64,000 nt of DNA from DASRDU01 sp035560235 (GCA_035560235.1 DATMAG010000016.1:46253-110252); one strand, 5' to 3'; shown: positions 51,904 through 61,579, counted from the first letter of the stretch. Numbers and translations: made by a program. The notes: generated by a model not told the origin, from the letters alone.

Positions 51904-53214
51904 ATGACTGACACAGCGAACACCAGGACCGAGGTCGGCAACTATTTTGTCTCGAACTATCCGCCCTTCTCGCAGTGGAAGCCGGAAAACACTGCGGACG
52001 CCATCGCCGCGCTCAACGAACCGCCGCGCACCGAACAGCCGCTCGGCCTCTACCTGCACATTCCGTTCTGCCGCAAACGCTGCCGGTTTTGTTACTTCAA
52101 GGTCTACACCGACAAGAACGCTTCCGAGATCGAACTCTATCTGAATGCGCTGATCAGGGAGAATGAACTCTACAGCCGACTGCCCGCTTTGCAGGGACGC
52201 GAGTTGCGCTTTGCCTACTTTGGCGGCGGCACGCCTTCATACATCAGCGAGCGGCAGCTTCGTTATCTGGTCGAAGGACTCAACCGGCACGTAAGCTGGG
52301 CGCAGGCCGAGGAAGTGACCTTTGAATGCGAGCCGGGCACGCTGCGCAAATCAAAGCTTGAAACGCTCAAAGAGATCGGCGTGACGCGGCTGAGCCTGGG
52401 CGTTGAGCATTTCAACGATGCCATTCTCGCGGCCAATGGTCGCGCTCATCTTTCGCCGGAAATTTATCGTGCCTATGACTGGGCGCGCGAAGTTGATTTC
52501 CCGCAGATCAACATTGACCTGATTGCCGGAATGATGGGCGAATCGGACGAACACTGGCGCGATGCGGTCAGGCGTGCGCTCGAACTCGAACCTGATTCAG
52601 TCACGATCTATCAGATGGAGTTGCCTTACAACACCATTATCTCGCGGGAGATGATCGAGCAGGGTCTGGATTCGCCCATCGCTGACTGGCCGACAAAACG
52701 GCGCTGGCTTGAATATGCCTATGAGCAGTTCGAATCGCGCGGCTACCGCATCGCGAGCGCCTACACGCTGGCGACGACGAAAAAGCCCTGCCGGTTTATT
52801 TACACCGACGCGCTCTGGCACGGCGGCGATATGATCGGACTGGGTGTGTCATCGTTCTCGCATTTTGACGGCGTGCATTTTCAGAACGCGCACAATTTTG
52901 AGGATTACCTGCGCTCGCTTGATTCCGAACGCCTGCCGCTCTGGCGCGCGCTGGCGCTGACGCCGAAACAGAGGCTGATCCGCGAAATGATTCTGCAACT
53001 CAAGACCGGCAGAATTGACCCTGAATACTTCAGGCAGAAGTTCGGCGTTGATGTATGGCGGGAGTTCGAGACAGCTTACGAACGCCTGAATGAGGCGCAG
53101 ATGCTCCGGCGCAATGACGGCGTGATCGAACTGACGCGGCGCGGGCTGTTGCAGGTTGATCATCTCCTGCCGGAATTTTTTGAACCTGAACTGAAAACCG
53201 TGCGCTATGCCTGA
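51904..53214 (+). CDS. Radical SAM enzyme, HemN/coproporphyrinogen oxidase-like
   Basis: 436 residues from the ATG at 51904; a TTG at 51787 overlapping the previous stop (TTGA) would add 39 poorly structured residues. The Fe-S motif CRKRCRFC gives Cys at 56, 60 and 63 (CxxxCxxC), preceded by LYLHIPF. FGGGTPSYIS (SAM glycine motif), ECEPGTLRKSKLETLKEIGVTRLSLGVE and INIDLIAGMMGE follow as in HemN/HemW. The C-terminal winged domain (RLIREMILQLKTGRIDPEYFRQKFG) is also HemN-like. Relatives include methyltransferases and cyclopropanases in natural-product pathways as well as true HemN. The flanking genes argue for a biosynthetic role here. Confidence 0.9.
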   Translation: MTDTANTRTEVGNYFVSNYPPFSQWKPENTADAIAALNEPPRTEQPLGLYLHIPFCRKRCRFCYFKVYTDKNASEIELYLNALIRENELYSRLPALQGRELRFAYFGGGTPSYISERQLRYLVEGLNRHVSWAQAEEVTFECEPGTLRKSKLETLKEIGVTRLSLGVEHFNDAILAANGRAHLSPEIYRAYDWAREVDFPQINIDLIAGMMGESDEHWRDAVRRALELEPDSVTIYQMELPYNTIISREMIEQGLDSPIADWPTKRRWLEYAYEQFESRGYRIASAYTLATTKKPCRFIYTDALWHGGDMIGLGVSSFSHFDGVHFQNAHNFEDYLRSLDSERLPLWRALALTPKQRLIREMILQLKTGRIDPEYFRQKFGVDVWREFETAYERLNEAQMLRRNDGVIELTRRGLLQVDHLLPEFFEPELKTVRYA

Positions 53215-53258
53215 GGACGCGAACTGCGCTCCCGAAAACCAACCAGGAAAACTCGAAG

Positions 53259-54614
53259 ATGAACAACGAAAACAACAACTACGACGTGATCGTGATGGGT
53301 GGCGGGCCGGCGGGCAGTTCCGTCGCCAGCATTCTGGCCCGCGAGGGTCGCCGGGTGATTCTGTTCGAGAAGGAACAGTTTCCCCGCCATCATATCGGTG
53401 AGTCGCTGATGACCGATACGTACTGGACGTTTCAGCGCATGGGACTGCTCGACAAGCTCAGGCAAAGCCCGTTCGTCCGCAAATACAGCGTGCAGTTCGC
53501 CAACCCCGCAGGCAAAGAGTCGCGCCCGTTCTATTTCTTCGAGGCCAATCATCACGAAAGCGCTGTGACGTGGCAGGTCACTCGCTCAGCGTTTGATCAG
53601 ATGCTGATCGAACACGCCGCTGAACAGGGCGCAACCGTTCACCAGAAAACCCAGGTCAAACGGGTCATCTTTGACGGCAACCAGGCTACAGGCGTCGAAG
53701 CGCAGATGCCGGATGGGACGCTCAGGCAGTTCGAGGCCCGCGTCATTGTTGATGCGACCGGACAGACGGCCATGCTCTCGAACAAATTCCGCTGGCGCAT
53801 GCGCGACCCGAAACTCAAAAAAGCAGTGCTCTATTCATACTTCAGGGGCGCGCACCGCGAACCTGATCTCAACGGCGGCGCGACGCTTGTGCTGCGCACT
53901 CAGCCGGGCAGCAATGGCTGGTTCTGGTATATCCCGCTCGAAAACGACATCACCAGCGTCGGCATCGTGGCTGACCCGGAATATCTGGTGAAGGGGCGCG
54001 GCCAGGATCTCGCGAAGATCTTTCACGAAGAGGTTGAGAAGTGCGAAGCGTGCCGCCGCCGCGTCGAGGGCGCTGAGCGCGTGGACAAAATTTATTCGAT
54101 TCTCGACTACTCCTATCGCTCGAAACAGAACGCGGGCGATGGCTTCATTCTGATTGGTGACGCCTACGGATTTCTTGACCCGATCTATTCATCGGGCGTG
54201 CTGCTCGCGCTCAAGATGGCTGAACTGGCCGCCGATGCGATTCACGACGCATTCAAACACGATGATTTCTCCGCCGCGCGGCTCGGCCAGTTCCAGGGCC
54301 AGCTTGACAGCGGCATCGAATCCATGCGCAAGCTCGTCTACGCCTTCTATCACGAAGGCTTCAGCTTCTCGCAGTTTCTCAAAAAGTATCCTGAACACCG
54401 CGTCAACATCATCAATCTGCTGATCGGCAATGTCTTCAAGGAAGGCGTGGACGAAATCTACGGCCCGATGTCTGAGTTCGCCGAAATCCCGCCGCCGCTT
54501 TTCGAGCAGGTCGCCCGCGCTGAAGGTAGCGAAGCTGCAGCTCAGGGTCCGGAAGAGATGCTCTCCGCGAAGTATCAGTATTACGATGATCGCGTGACTG
54601 CACGGGACTCCTGA
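53259..54614 (+). CDS. FAD-dependent monooxygenase with halogenase-type motifs
   Basis: 451 residues. The FAD motif GGGPAGSSVASIL (about 14-26) is followed by PRHHIGESLM. Flavin halogenases are marked by a WxWxIP motif, here WFWYIP at 221-226, and by FxxPxxSxG, here FLDPIYSSG at 305-313. A lysine at 75 (FVRKYSVQF) sits where the catalytic lysine of CmlS/PltA-like enzymes is found. The fold is also shared with geranylgeranyl reductases, so halogenation is likely but unproven. The C-terminal 100 residues are helical, as in variant B halogenases. It ends the three-gene set with the adenylate-forming and radical SAM enzymes. Confidence 0.82.
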   Translation: MNNENNNYDVIVMGGGPAGSSVASILAREGRRVILFEKEQFPRHHIGESLMTDTYWTFQRMGLLDKLRQSPFVRKYSVQFANPAGKESRPFYFFEANHHESAVTWQVTRSAFDQMLIEHAAEQGATVHQKTQVKRVIFDGNQATGVEAQMPDGTLRQFEARVIVDATGQTAMLSNKFRWRMRDPKLKKAVLYSYFRGAHREPDLNGGATLVLRTQPGSNGWFWYIPLENDITSVGIVADPEYLVKGRGQDLAKIFHEEVEKCEACRRRVEGAERVDKIYSILDYSYRSKQNAGDGFILIGDAYGFLDPIYSSGVLLALKMAELAADAIHDAFKHDDFSAARLGQFQGQLDSGIESMRKLVYAFYHEGFSFSQFLKKYPEHRVNIINLLIGNVFKEGVDEIYGPMSEFAEIPPPLFEQVARAEGSEAAAQGPEEMLSAKYQYYDDRVTARDS

Positions 54615-54634
54615 ATCAAAACACAGGCACAGGG

Positions 54635-54693
54635 AAATTCACCGCAGAGCAGACCAGTGTTTATGCGCCTCTGTGTTCCTCTGTGGTGAGTTC
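54635..54693. repeat. Imperfect inverted repeat
   Basis: Positions 54635-54649 (TTCACCGCAGAG) pair with 54679-54693 (CTCTGTGGTGAG) at about 12 of 15 positions, between the halogenase-like gene and the antiporter gene. There is no T-run. Confidence 0.6.
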
Positions 54694-54749
54694 GTGTGCT
54701 GCATCTTCAGAGACTGATTTGATCTGGTTGCGCGAAATCATCACTTTCA

Positions 54750-55988
54750 ATGCCTGACTTCAAGCTGCTGATTGTTCAGATCGGGACGATTCTGATTGTC
54801 GCGCGACTCATCGGCTGGCTCTTTCGCAGGCTTCATCAGCCGCACGTAATCGGTGAGATGGTGGCTGGCATTCTGCTCGGCCCGTCGCTGCTCGGCTGGG
54901 CTGCGCCGGACGTGTCAGCCGCGCTCTTTCCGCCGACGAGTCTCGGCTCACTCTATGCGCTCAGCCAGACGGGACTGCTGCTCTTTATGTTTCTGATCGG
55001 CGTCGAACTCGATCTGGAACATCTGCGGCGAATGGGCCGGGCCGCAATCGTCATCAGCCAGACGAGCATTATCGCGCCTTTCATTCTCGGCTTTCTGCTG
55101 TCGTTCTTTTTGTACCCGCGCCTGTCTGATCGCAGCGTCAGTTTCACCGGCTTTGCATTGTTTATGAGCATTGCCATGAGCGTGACGGCGTTCCCGGTTC
55201 TCGCCCGCATTCTGGCAGAGCGTGATCTGTTGCGCAGCCGGGTTGGTGTTGTCGCCGTGGCCTGCGCCGCAATCAACGATGTCACGGCGTGGTGCGTGCT
55301 GGCCGGAATCGTCGTGCTGATTCGCGCTTCAAACCTGCCGCTGCCATTGTGGGCAACGGTGGCAGGGCTTGGCGTTTTTGTCGCGGTGATGTTCGGTCTG
55401 GTCAGGCGTATTCTGCGCAGGCTGGTCGTGCAATATGAAAAACGCAGCGCACTCAGTCACGACAGTCTGGCGATCATCCTGCTGGTAGCGCTGGCTTCGG
55501 GCTGGGTGACGGAATCTCTCGGCCTGCACGCGCTCTTTGGAGCCTTTCTTGCCGGAGCGGTCATGCCGGGCCATCAGGGGCTGGCGCGGGAACTGTGGCA
55601 ACGGATCGAAGCGCTGGTTGTTGTGCTGCTGCTGCCGCTCTTTTTCGCTTTTACCGGACTGCGCTCAAGTTTTTTTCTGATTGCCAGCGGGCGAATGTGG
55701 TTTTACTGCGCGCTCATCATTGCGCTGGCGATTGCAGGCAAACTGGGCGGCTCGCTCGCAGCGGCCCGTCTGAGCGGAATGTCGTGGCGCGAGTCGGCGG
55801 CAGTGGGCGTGCTGATGAATACGCGCGGCCTGGTTGAACTGGTCATTCTCAACATCGGCCTCGATCTCGGCGTGCTGTCTCCGGCGCTCTTTTCGGTAAT
55901 GGTGCTGATGGCTCTGGTGACCACGCTGATGACTTCACCTCTGCTGAGCTGGATCGGGCCTGAACGAATGGCGGGATCACCAGGCTGA
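54750..55988 (+). CDS. CPA2-family cation:proton antiporter (Kef-type membrane domain)
   Basis: 412 residues with about 12 membrane helices. Conserved features are GEMVAGILLGPSLLGW (helix 2), LLFMFLIGVELDLEHLRRMGR, FMSIAMSVTAFPVLARIL and the ion-binding AAINDVTAWCVLA with its Asp. The regulatory RCK/TrkA-N domain that follows in KefB/KefC is missing, so this is the transport domain only. Members exchange Na+ or K+ for protons and help pH homeostasis. It is a single-gene unit with a repeat upstream and a non-coding gap before the TonB-dependent receptor. Confidence 0.92.
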   Translation: MPDFKLLIVQIGTILIVARLIGWLFRRLHQPHVIGEMVAGILLGPSLLGWAAPDVSAALFPPTSLGSLYALSQTGLLLFMFLIGVELDLEHLRRMGRAAIVISQTSIIAPFILGFLLSFFLYPRLSDRSVSFTGFALFMSIAMSVTAFPVLARILAERDLLRSRVGVVAVACAAINDVTAWCVLAGIVVLIRASNLPLPLWATVAGLGVFVAVMFGLVRRILRRLVVQYEKRSALSHDSLAIILLVALASGWVTESLGLHALFGAFLAGAVMPGHQGLARELWQRIEALVVVLLLPLFFAFTGLRSSFFLIASGRMWFYCALIIALAIAGKLGGSLAAARLSGMSWRESAAVGVLMNTRGLVELVILNIGLDLGVLSPALFSVMVLMALVTTLMTSPLLSWIGPERMAGSPG

Positions 55989-56162
55989 TTCTGAAGCTAC
56001 GGCTTTTCGCAGCGAACGCAGGGCTTCAGCCGCCGCGCGGGAGATTTCGTTCCGGCTGTCGTTGTCATACACTTGATGGCGCAAATGCTCAGGTCTTCGG
56101 AGCGCGGCCCGTTCAACTGAAGAATGTCGTAACCATCACAATTGTTATCTCAGGACAGACGA

Positions 56163-59100
56163 ATGATTACCTGGATTATCCTGCGAACTTTTCTCTTTAG
56201 CTCTTTTCTGCTTTGCCTGACTGTCTCCATTTCTGCGCAGACCACCAGCACGATTACCGGAACGGTCAGGGATCAGGCTGGCGCAGTTATCCCCGGCGTC
56301 AAAGTAACAGCGCGACATGTTGAGACCAATCTGATGCGATCAACCGTGACAGATGGTGAAGGTCAATATGTCTTCCCCGAACTGCGGGTCGGGGAGTACG
56401 AAATACGAGCCGAAATGAATTTGTTCCAGCCTGCGGTTCGCAAAGGAATTGGTCTGAACATTGGTGAAACAGCCGTGATTGATTTTGTGCTGGTGCCCAG
56501 ACTGTCCGACACCATTGATATTACAGAACCTGCCCCACTGGTTAATACGGAAACTCAGGAACTAAGCTTTCTTGTCAATGAGCGCGCCGTCCGCGAACTG
56601 CCGCTCAACGGGCGCAACTACACTGATCTGGCTTTCCTGCAACCGGGCGTGATTGCGTATCCGCATCGTGACGGCGGCTCGGTCGTCGCGCACGGCACGG
56701 CGGCGAGCATCAACGGGCAGGATCCGCGCTCGAATGTTTATCTGCTCGACGGGACGCTGCAGAACGATTTCACCAACGGCCCGGCGGGCAGCGCGGCGGG
56801 CACGGCGCTCGGCACTGAAAGCATTCGCGAATTCCGCGTCGAATCGAACTCCTACAGCGCCGAGTTCGGGCGCAACTCAGGCGGGCAGATCAATGCAATC
56901 AGCAAATCGGGCAGCAACAGTTTTCACGGTTCGCTCTATCACTTTCTGCGCAACGACAATCTCGATGCGCGCAACTTCTTTGACCGCGAACCGCTCGGCA
57001 AGCCTGAATTCAAGCGCAATCAGTTCGGCGGCACGTTTGGCGGCCCGATCAAAGCTGACCGGACGTTCTTCTTTGCGAGCTACGAAGGGCTTCTTGAACG
57101 CCTTGGCCGCACGATCAGCACGTTCGTGCCTGACGCGAATGCGCGGCAGGGCATTCTGCCGAGCGGCACGGTGACGGTCAGCCCGGCCATCAAACCTTAT
57201 CTCGATCTGTACCCGCTGCCGAACGGGCCGGGCATCGGCGGCGGCATTGCGAATTATTATTTCGGCTTCAAACAGACGCTCGATCAGAACTTCACGTCCG
57301 GGCGCGTGGATCATAAATTCAACGATCATCAGCAGGCGTTTGTCCGCTACACGTTCGATGACGCCGATCAGTTTCTGCCGACCGATTATCCGCAGTTCCC
57401 GCGCTCGTTCATTTCGCGCAATCAGTTTGCGACCATCGAACACACCTGGCTGCTGTCGGCGCAGACGGTCAATACAGCGCGTTTCGGGTTCAGCCGCACG
57501 CGCATCGGGCAGGACGTGCAGGCGAATCTGTCATCGCAACTGCCGCCGTTCATTCCGGGCCGCCGCTTTATGGGCGATATTGACGTGGGCGGGCTGCTGC
57601 GCCTGGGGCCGCAGTCGTCGGTTGACGTGAAGCTGACGCAGAATGTCTTCAGCTTCAGCGACGGGCTGGTTCACACGCGCGGCAAACACCTGCTGAAATT
57701 CGGCGGGCTGGCCGAACGCTATCAGGACAACATGGTCAACCCGACCTTCTCGCTCGGCATTTACACGTTCGCTGATCTGAGCAGCTTTCTGCAAAACCGC
57801 CCGCGCCAGTTTGTCGGACTGACGGCGGATGCGCAGTTTGATCGTTACTGGCGCTTCACGCTTCTGGGTTTTTACGCGCAGGATGATTACCGGATTCATC
57901 AGCGACTGACGCTGAACCTGGGGCTGCGTTACGAGGTTTCGACTCTGCCCGAAGACCGGCGCGATGTGGCGCTGCGCAATCTCTCTGATGCACAACTGAC
58001 GCCGGGGCCGCTCTATCAGAATCCGACTTACAAAAACATCTCGCCGCGCCTCGGTTTCGCGTGGGATGTGTTCGGTGATGGCAAAACATCGCTGCGCGGC
58101 GGTTATGGCGTCTACTTCAACACGAACAATCAGCAGAACCTGATCGTCACCGTGACCAATCCGCCCGCGACGCCGCGCATCGTGGCGGCCAGCAACTTCA
58201 CCAGCAATCCGCCGCAGATCATTCCCTTTCCCAATCCGCCACTCAACCGGCTGTCAAACGCGATTCGTCCGGTCGAATGGAATCTGAAGAATCCGAACGT
58301 TCATATTTACAATCTGAACCTTCAGCGGCAGCTTCCGTTCGAGACGGTGCTGACTGTCGGCTATGCCGGATCGCGCGGCATTCATCTGCTGCGCAACACT
58401 GACATCAACACTTCGGTGCCGCGTCAGCTCAGCGATGGCTCGTGGTTCTTTCCGAACAACGCGCCGCGACTGAATCCGAATTTCGGCGTGATCGAACTGA
58501 AAAAGAGCGACGGCAATTCGTGGTACAACGCGCTGATCGTTGAAGTGCGCAAACGCTTCAGCCGGGGCGTTGACTTCCAGTCGTCTTATACTTTTTCGCG
58601 CAACCTTGACACAACGCAGGCTTCGACCTTCTTTTCCGACGCGACGAATGCGACCGTCTCGGCGCTGCCCGAACCGCCAGGCCTCAATTACAACAAGGGT
58701 CTGGCCGATTATGACGCGCGACACAACTGGGTCTTCAACTTCACCTGGGAGCTGCCCTTCGCCAAGGGTCTGAAGGGCGCGGCGGGCAGAGTGCTGGACG
58801 GCTGGAATCTGATCGGCATCGGCCAGGCGCGCAGCGGCAATCCGCTGACGGTCTTTGTGCAGGCCAACCGCTCGCAGTCGAAATGGGCGCCCTCAGCGAG
58901 TCCGCTGGTCGGCCCCGACCGTCCGAACCTCGCGCCGGGTTATACGTATAAAAGCGCAGTCATCGGCAGACCCGATCAGTACTTCGATCCGAAGGCCTTC
59001 GTGCTGCAGGCTTCAGGCACGCTCGGCAACATCGGGCGCAATACCTTCACGGGGCCGAACCTGCGCACGTTTGATCTCGCTGCAGTCAAGGACACGCGCC

Positions 59101-59327
59101 TGACAGAAAGCGTCAAACTTCAGTTTCGCGTCGAGTCATTCAATCTTTTCAACCGGGCCAGTTTCAGCCCGCCGGGCCTGCTCGTCTTCGCCGGAACGCC
59201 GCTCGGCAACAATGATCCCGTTCCGTCATCAGCCGGACAACCGGCAGTGCTCTCATCCTTCGGGCGCATTCGTTCAACCACAATTTCGGCGCGGCAGATT
59301 CAGTTCGGGCTGCGTTTGTCGTTCTGA
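56163..59327 (+). CDS. Oar-type TonB-dependent outer-membrane receptor
   Basis: 1054 residues from the ATG at 56163 (AGGACA upstream); an ATG at 56142 adds seven residues. The signal peptide ends at VSISAQ. A carboxypeptidase-regulatory domain follows (about 25-110: ITGTVRDQAGAVIPGVKVTA, GQYVFPELRVGEYEI), then the plug domain (about 120-260: RAVRELPLNGRNYTDLAFLQPGV, QINAISKSGSNSFHGS). A long beta-barrel closes with the aromatic C-terminus LRLSF. These receptors are amplified in Acidobacteria and are thought to import or bind oligosaccharides, peptides or siderophores. The usual N-terminal TonB box is not obvious. The ligand is unknown. Confidence 0.93.
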   Translation: MITWIILRTFLFSSFLLCLTVSISAQTTSTITGTVRDQAGAVIPGVKVTARHVETNLMRSTVTDGEGQYVFPELRVGEYEIRAEMNLFQPAVRKGIGLNIGETAVIDFVLVPRLSDTIDITEPAPLVNTETQELSFLVNERAVRELPLNGRNYTDLAFLQPGVIAYPHRDGGSVVAHGTAASINGQDPRSNVYLLDGTLQNDFTNGPAGSAAGTALGTESIREFRVESNSYSAEFGRNSGGQINAISKSGSNSFHGSLYHFLRNDNLDARNFFDREPLGKPEFKRNQFGGTFGGPIKADRTFFFASYEGLLERLGRTISTFVPDANARQGILPSGTVTVSPAIKPYLDLYPLPNGPGIGGGIANYYFGFKQTLDQNFTSGRVDHKFNDHQQAFVRYTFDDADQFLPTDYPQFPRSFISRNQFATIEHTWLLSAQTVNTARFGFSRTRIGQDVQANLSSQLPPFIPGRRFMGDIDVGGLLRLGPQSSVDVKLTQNVFSFSDGLVHTRGKHLLKFGGLAERYQDNMVNPTFSLGIYTFADLSSFLQNRPRQFVGLTADAQFDRYWRFTLLGFYAQDDYRIHQRLTLNLGLRYEVSTLPEDRRDVALRNLSDAQLTPGPLYQNPTYKNISPRLGFAWDVFGDGKTSLRGGYGVYFNTNNQQNLIVTVTNPPATPRIVAASNFTSNPPQIIPFPNPPLNRLSNAIRPVEWNLKNPNVHIYNLNLQRQLPFETVLTVGYAGSRGIHLLRNTDINTSVPRQLSDGSWFFPNNAPRLNPNFGVIELKKSDGNSWYNALIVEVRKRFSRGVDFQSSYTFSRNLDTTQASTFFSDATNATVSALPEPPGLNYNKGLADYDARHNWVFNFTWELPFAKGLKGAAGRVLDGWNLIGIGQARSGNPLTVFVQANRSQSKWAPSASPLVGPDRPNLAPGYTYKSAVIGRPDQYFDPKAFVLQASGTLGNIGRNTFTGPNLRTFDLAAVKDTRLTESVKLQFRVESFNLFNRASFSPPGLLVFAGTPLGNNDPVPSSAGQPAVLSSFGRIRSTTISARQIQFGLRLSF

Positions 59328-59351
59328 ACTGCGGCTGAGACGGGAGGCAGA

Positions 59352-60098
59352 GTGAGCCGAAAAGATACTTATCACGATGCTGTCAGAAATGTCCTGATCA
59401 AGGATGGCTGGATGATTTCTCACGATCCGTTCCCGATCATTTACGAGGGCACTGTTGTTTCGACCGATCTCGGCGCTGAAAAAGTCACTGAGGCTGAAGG
59501 TCAGCGCATTGCCATCGAAATTATCGCGGTTGAAGTGAAGGACTTTGACAGCAGATCGCTCATCAGCGAATTTGAGAAGGCGCTCGGCCAGTACAGGCTG
59601 TACCGGGCGCTGCTCAGAAGAAACGAACCTGAACGCGCAATCTTTCTGGCAGTCAGAGAGCAGGTTTACAATACCTTCTTCCAGTTGCCCGCAATTCAGG
59701 CCGTAATCGGAGATGATGAAGTCAGAATCATTACCTTCGATGAAACGAGCGAGGGTAGTGCAATGGATAAAGTAGAACGCTACAGAGAGATCATCCGGCA
59801 GGTGCTGACAGATTATGCGCAGCGCATGTCGCGCCTGACCAGTGTGCAGCTGCTGCCGGTCTGCGATCCCACACACGATCAGTATCTGCTGGTTTCGCTC
59901 GGCTGGCAGAACAGGCGGCGCGAACACGCCATCGTTTTTCACGCTCAGCTTCGGAACGGACAGTTGTTCATTGAAGAAGACCGGACTGAAGAAGGCCTCG
60001 GCAAGCTGCTGGCCGAAGCCGGGGTGGCAGACGAAGACATCAGGCCGGTGTGGTCAAACCCGGCACCGGACAGAACTGAAGCGCCACTTGTGGCCTGA
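59352..60098 (+). CDS. XisH-XisI fusion protein
   Basis: 248 residues starting with GTG at 59352 (GGGAGG upstream). Residues 1-132 are XisH: DTYHDAVRNVLIKDGWMISHDP, DLGAEK, and AIEIIAVEVKDF with the E-x-K of a PD-(D/E)XK-like nuclease fold, then LGQYRLYRALL. From M138 the sequence is XisI: MDKVERYREIIRQVLTDYAQ, LVSLGWQNRRREHAIVFHAQL and EEDRTEEGLGKLLAEAGV. In Cyanobacteria these are separate adjacent genes needed for excision of the fdxN element; elsewhere the pair is widespread with unknown role. Here they are joined in frame, with XisH lacking its last few residues. An internal start at 59763 could still give free XisI. Confidence 0.88.
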   Translation: MSRKDTYHDAVRNVLIKDGWMISHDPFPIIYEGTVVSTDLGAEKVTEAEGQRIAIEIIAVEVKDFDSRSLISEFEKALGQYRLYRALLRRNEPERAIFLAVREQVYNTFFQLPAIQAVIGDDEVRIITFDETSEGSAMDKVERYREIIRQVLTDYAQRMSRLTSVQLLPVCDPTHDQYLLVSLGWQNRRREHAIVFHAQLRNGQLFIEEDRTEEGLGKLLAEAGVADEDIRPVWSNPAPDRTEAPLVA

Positions 60099-60187
60099 TC
60101 AACGACTGTCCTTTACATCACTCAGAGCATTCATCCACTCTCAAAAGAGAAACCTGTGTAGTCGCCCGCATCCATCAGGGAAAAGCC

Positions 60188-60982
60188 ATGAACACATTCA
60201 CTGACAAGGTTGTCATCGTGACCGGCGGCAGTTCCGGCATTGGCCGCGCTGCCGCAGCGGCGTTTGCCAGAGAAGGCGCGAAGGTTGTGATTGCCGCGCG
60301 CGGAGTCGAACGCGGCGAAGGCGTGGCGCGTGAAATCAAAGCCGCAGGCGGCGAAGCGTCTTTCATCAGAACTGATGTTTCGAGAACTGATGAAGTGCAG
60401 TCGCTCGTGGCCGGAACGGTTGAAAAATATGGCCGCCTGGACTGCGCATTCAATAATGCCGCGACCGGCGAAGGCGTCTTCGCGCTGACGGCTGATTTCA
60501 GCGAAGCCGATTATGACCGCTGCATGGACGACAATCTCAAAAGCGTCTGGCTGTGCCTGAAATACGAAATTCAGCAGTTGATGAAACAGGGCAGCGGCGG
60601 CGCGATAGTCAACACCTCTTCAGTCAACGGCCTCGGCGGAGCGCAGCAGGGCGCGCTCTATTCGGCGGCGAAAGCAGGCATCATTGCGCTGACCAAATCT
60701 GCTTCACGCGAATACGCTCAGCACGGCATTCGCGTCAATGTGCTGGTGCCGGGCGCGTTTCGCACGCCGATGCTCGAAAGCGTCTTTGAGCGTTATTCAG
60801 AAGGCGACGCGGAACTGGCCAGAGCGGTCGAAGCGCAGTATGCACAGCTCAACGCCTTCAATCGCATCGGTCGCCCTGAAGAAGCGGCGGCAGCGGCGCT
60901 CTGGCTCTGTTCCGACGCCGCGTCGTATGTCACCGGGCATTCCCTGATCGTTGATGGCGGGATGACTGCGCCGTTCAGGTAA
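60188..60982 (+). CDS. Short-chain dehydrogenase/reductase
   Basis: 264 residues. The classical SDR pattern is complete: VVIVTGGSSGIGRAAAAAF (cofactor site), LDCAFNNAA, IVNTSSVNG (catalytic Ser), YSAAKAGIIALTKSA (catalytic Tyr and Lys), LVPGAFRTPM and the C-terminal SYVTGHSLIVDGGMTAPF. The basic residues after the glycine motif (AARGVERGE) favour NADP(H). Substrate is not evident; the sequence is like many glucose- or cyclohexanone-type dehydrogenases. It is on the same strand as the XisH-XisI gene but 89 bases away, and it is the last chromosomal-type gene before the accessory zone. Confidence 0.94.
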   Translation: MNTFTDKVVIVTGGSSGIGRAAAAAFAREGAKVVIAARGVERGEGVAREIKAAGGEASFIRTDVSRTDEVQSLVAGTVEKYGRLDCAFNNAATGEGVFALTADFSEADYDRCMDDNLKSVWLCLKYEIQQLMKQGSGGAIVNTSSVNGLGGAQQGALYSAAKAGIIALTKSASREYAQHGIRVNVLVPGAFRTPMLESVFERYSEGDAELARAVEAQYAQLNAFNRIGRPEEAAAAALWLCSDAASYVTGHSLIVDGGMTAPFR

Positions 60983-61195
60983 TTCAGCCAATCAGTTCCT
61001 GCGCCTCTGCGACAGCAACGCAAGCGATTCCCGCAGCAGATAATGAACTGTCACTGGTAACGGCATCTGAGTTTCACGTTGCTGTCCCCGTCCCTGGCTG
61101 CACTTCGCTCTTGTCGCATTGTTAATGCAGTTGTACACTGCGCCCGTCTCACTCAGTAACGAGAAGCTCAGCATCAGCCAGAGAGGAGGGCCGCC

Positions 61196-61579
61196 ATGCT
61201 CGCCCAAAGGAAACTGAAACCCGGTCAGCCCGGCACGAAAAAACTGTTCGAAGAGTACGGTTCACGCCTGCTTTGCGTGCGCTACCGCTGCGACCCGGAA
61301 AGTCAGTCCATCATCAAAACCGTCGAAATCATCGTTGAGGAATCGGCCCGCCAGCCGCGCCAGCGTCGCCTCAAAGCGGAGCAGCTTGTCGCCCTCCGCA
61401 CTGGCTGGAAAGAATACGACCTGCAACGCCAGGTCAGACAGTCCGGAGCGAGGTGGAACCCGGCAGAACGGTTGTGGGAGTTACGTTACGATCAGGTCGT
61501 CAGGCTCGGTCTGACGGAACGCATCGTGAAGAAAGTTTCCAGTACTGGAAAGTCGAAAGTTTCCAGTACTGGTAATTGA
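61196..61579 (+). CDS. Small basic protein adjoining a palindrome array
   Basis: 127 residues, with GGAGGG eight bases before the ATG. The protein is strongly basic (QRKLKPGQPGTKKLFEEYG, LCVRYRCDPES, IIVEESARQPRQRR, SGARWNPAERLWELRYDQVVRLGL). It ends in a repeated VSSTGK/VSSTGN tail encoded by two copies of the downstream palindrome. I have no named family, and I recall only similar hypothetical proteins in environmental genomes. The run of Arg/Lys and the compact size suggest nucleic-acid binding. Coding sequence merging into the palindrome array hints that the protein and repeats belong together, like a repeat-associated mobile gene. Function is unknown. Confidence 0.75.
   Translation: MLAQRKLKPGQPGTKKLFEEYGSRLLCVRYRCDPESQSIIKTVEIIVEESARQPRQRRLKAEQLVALRTGWKEYDLQRQVRQSGARWNPAERLWELRYDQVVRLGLTERIVKKVSSTGKSKVSSTGN

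Noticed and set aside
55989..56141. Short open frames in the gap before the TonB-dependent receptor
   Set aside because: Two minus-strand frames of about 45 codons look mildly coding-like, but neither has a start with a ribosome binding site nor a family pattern I can name.
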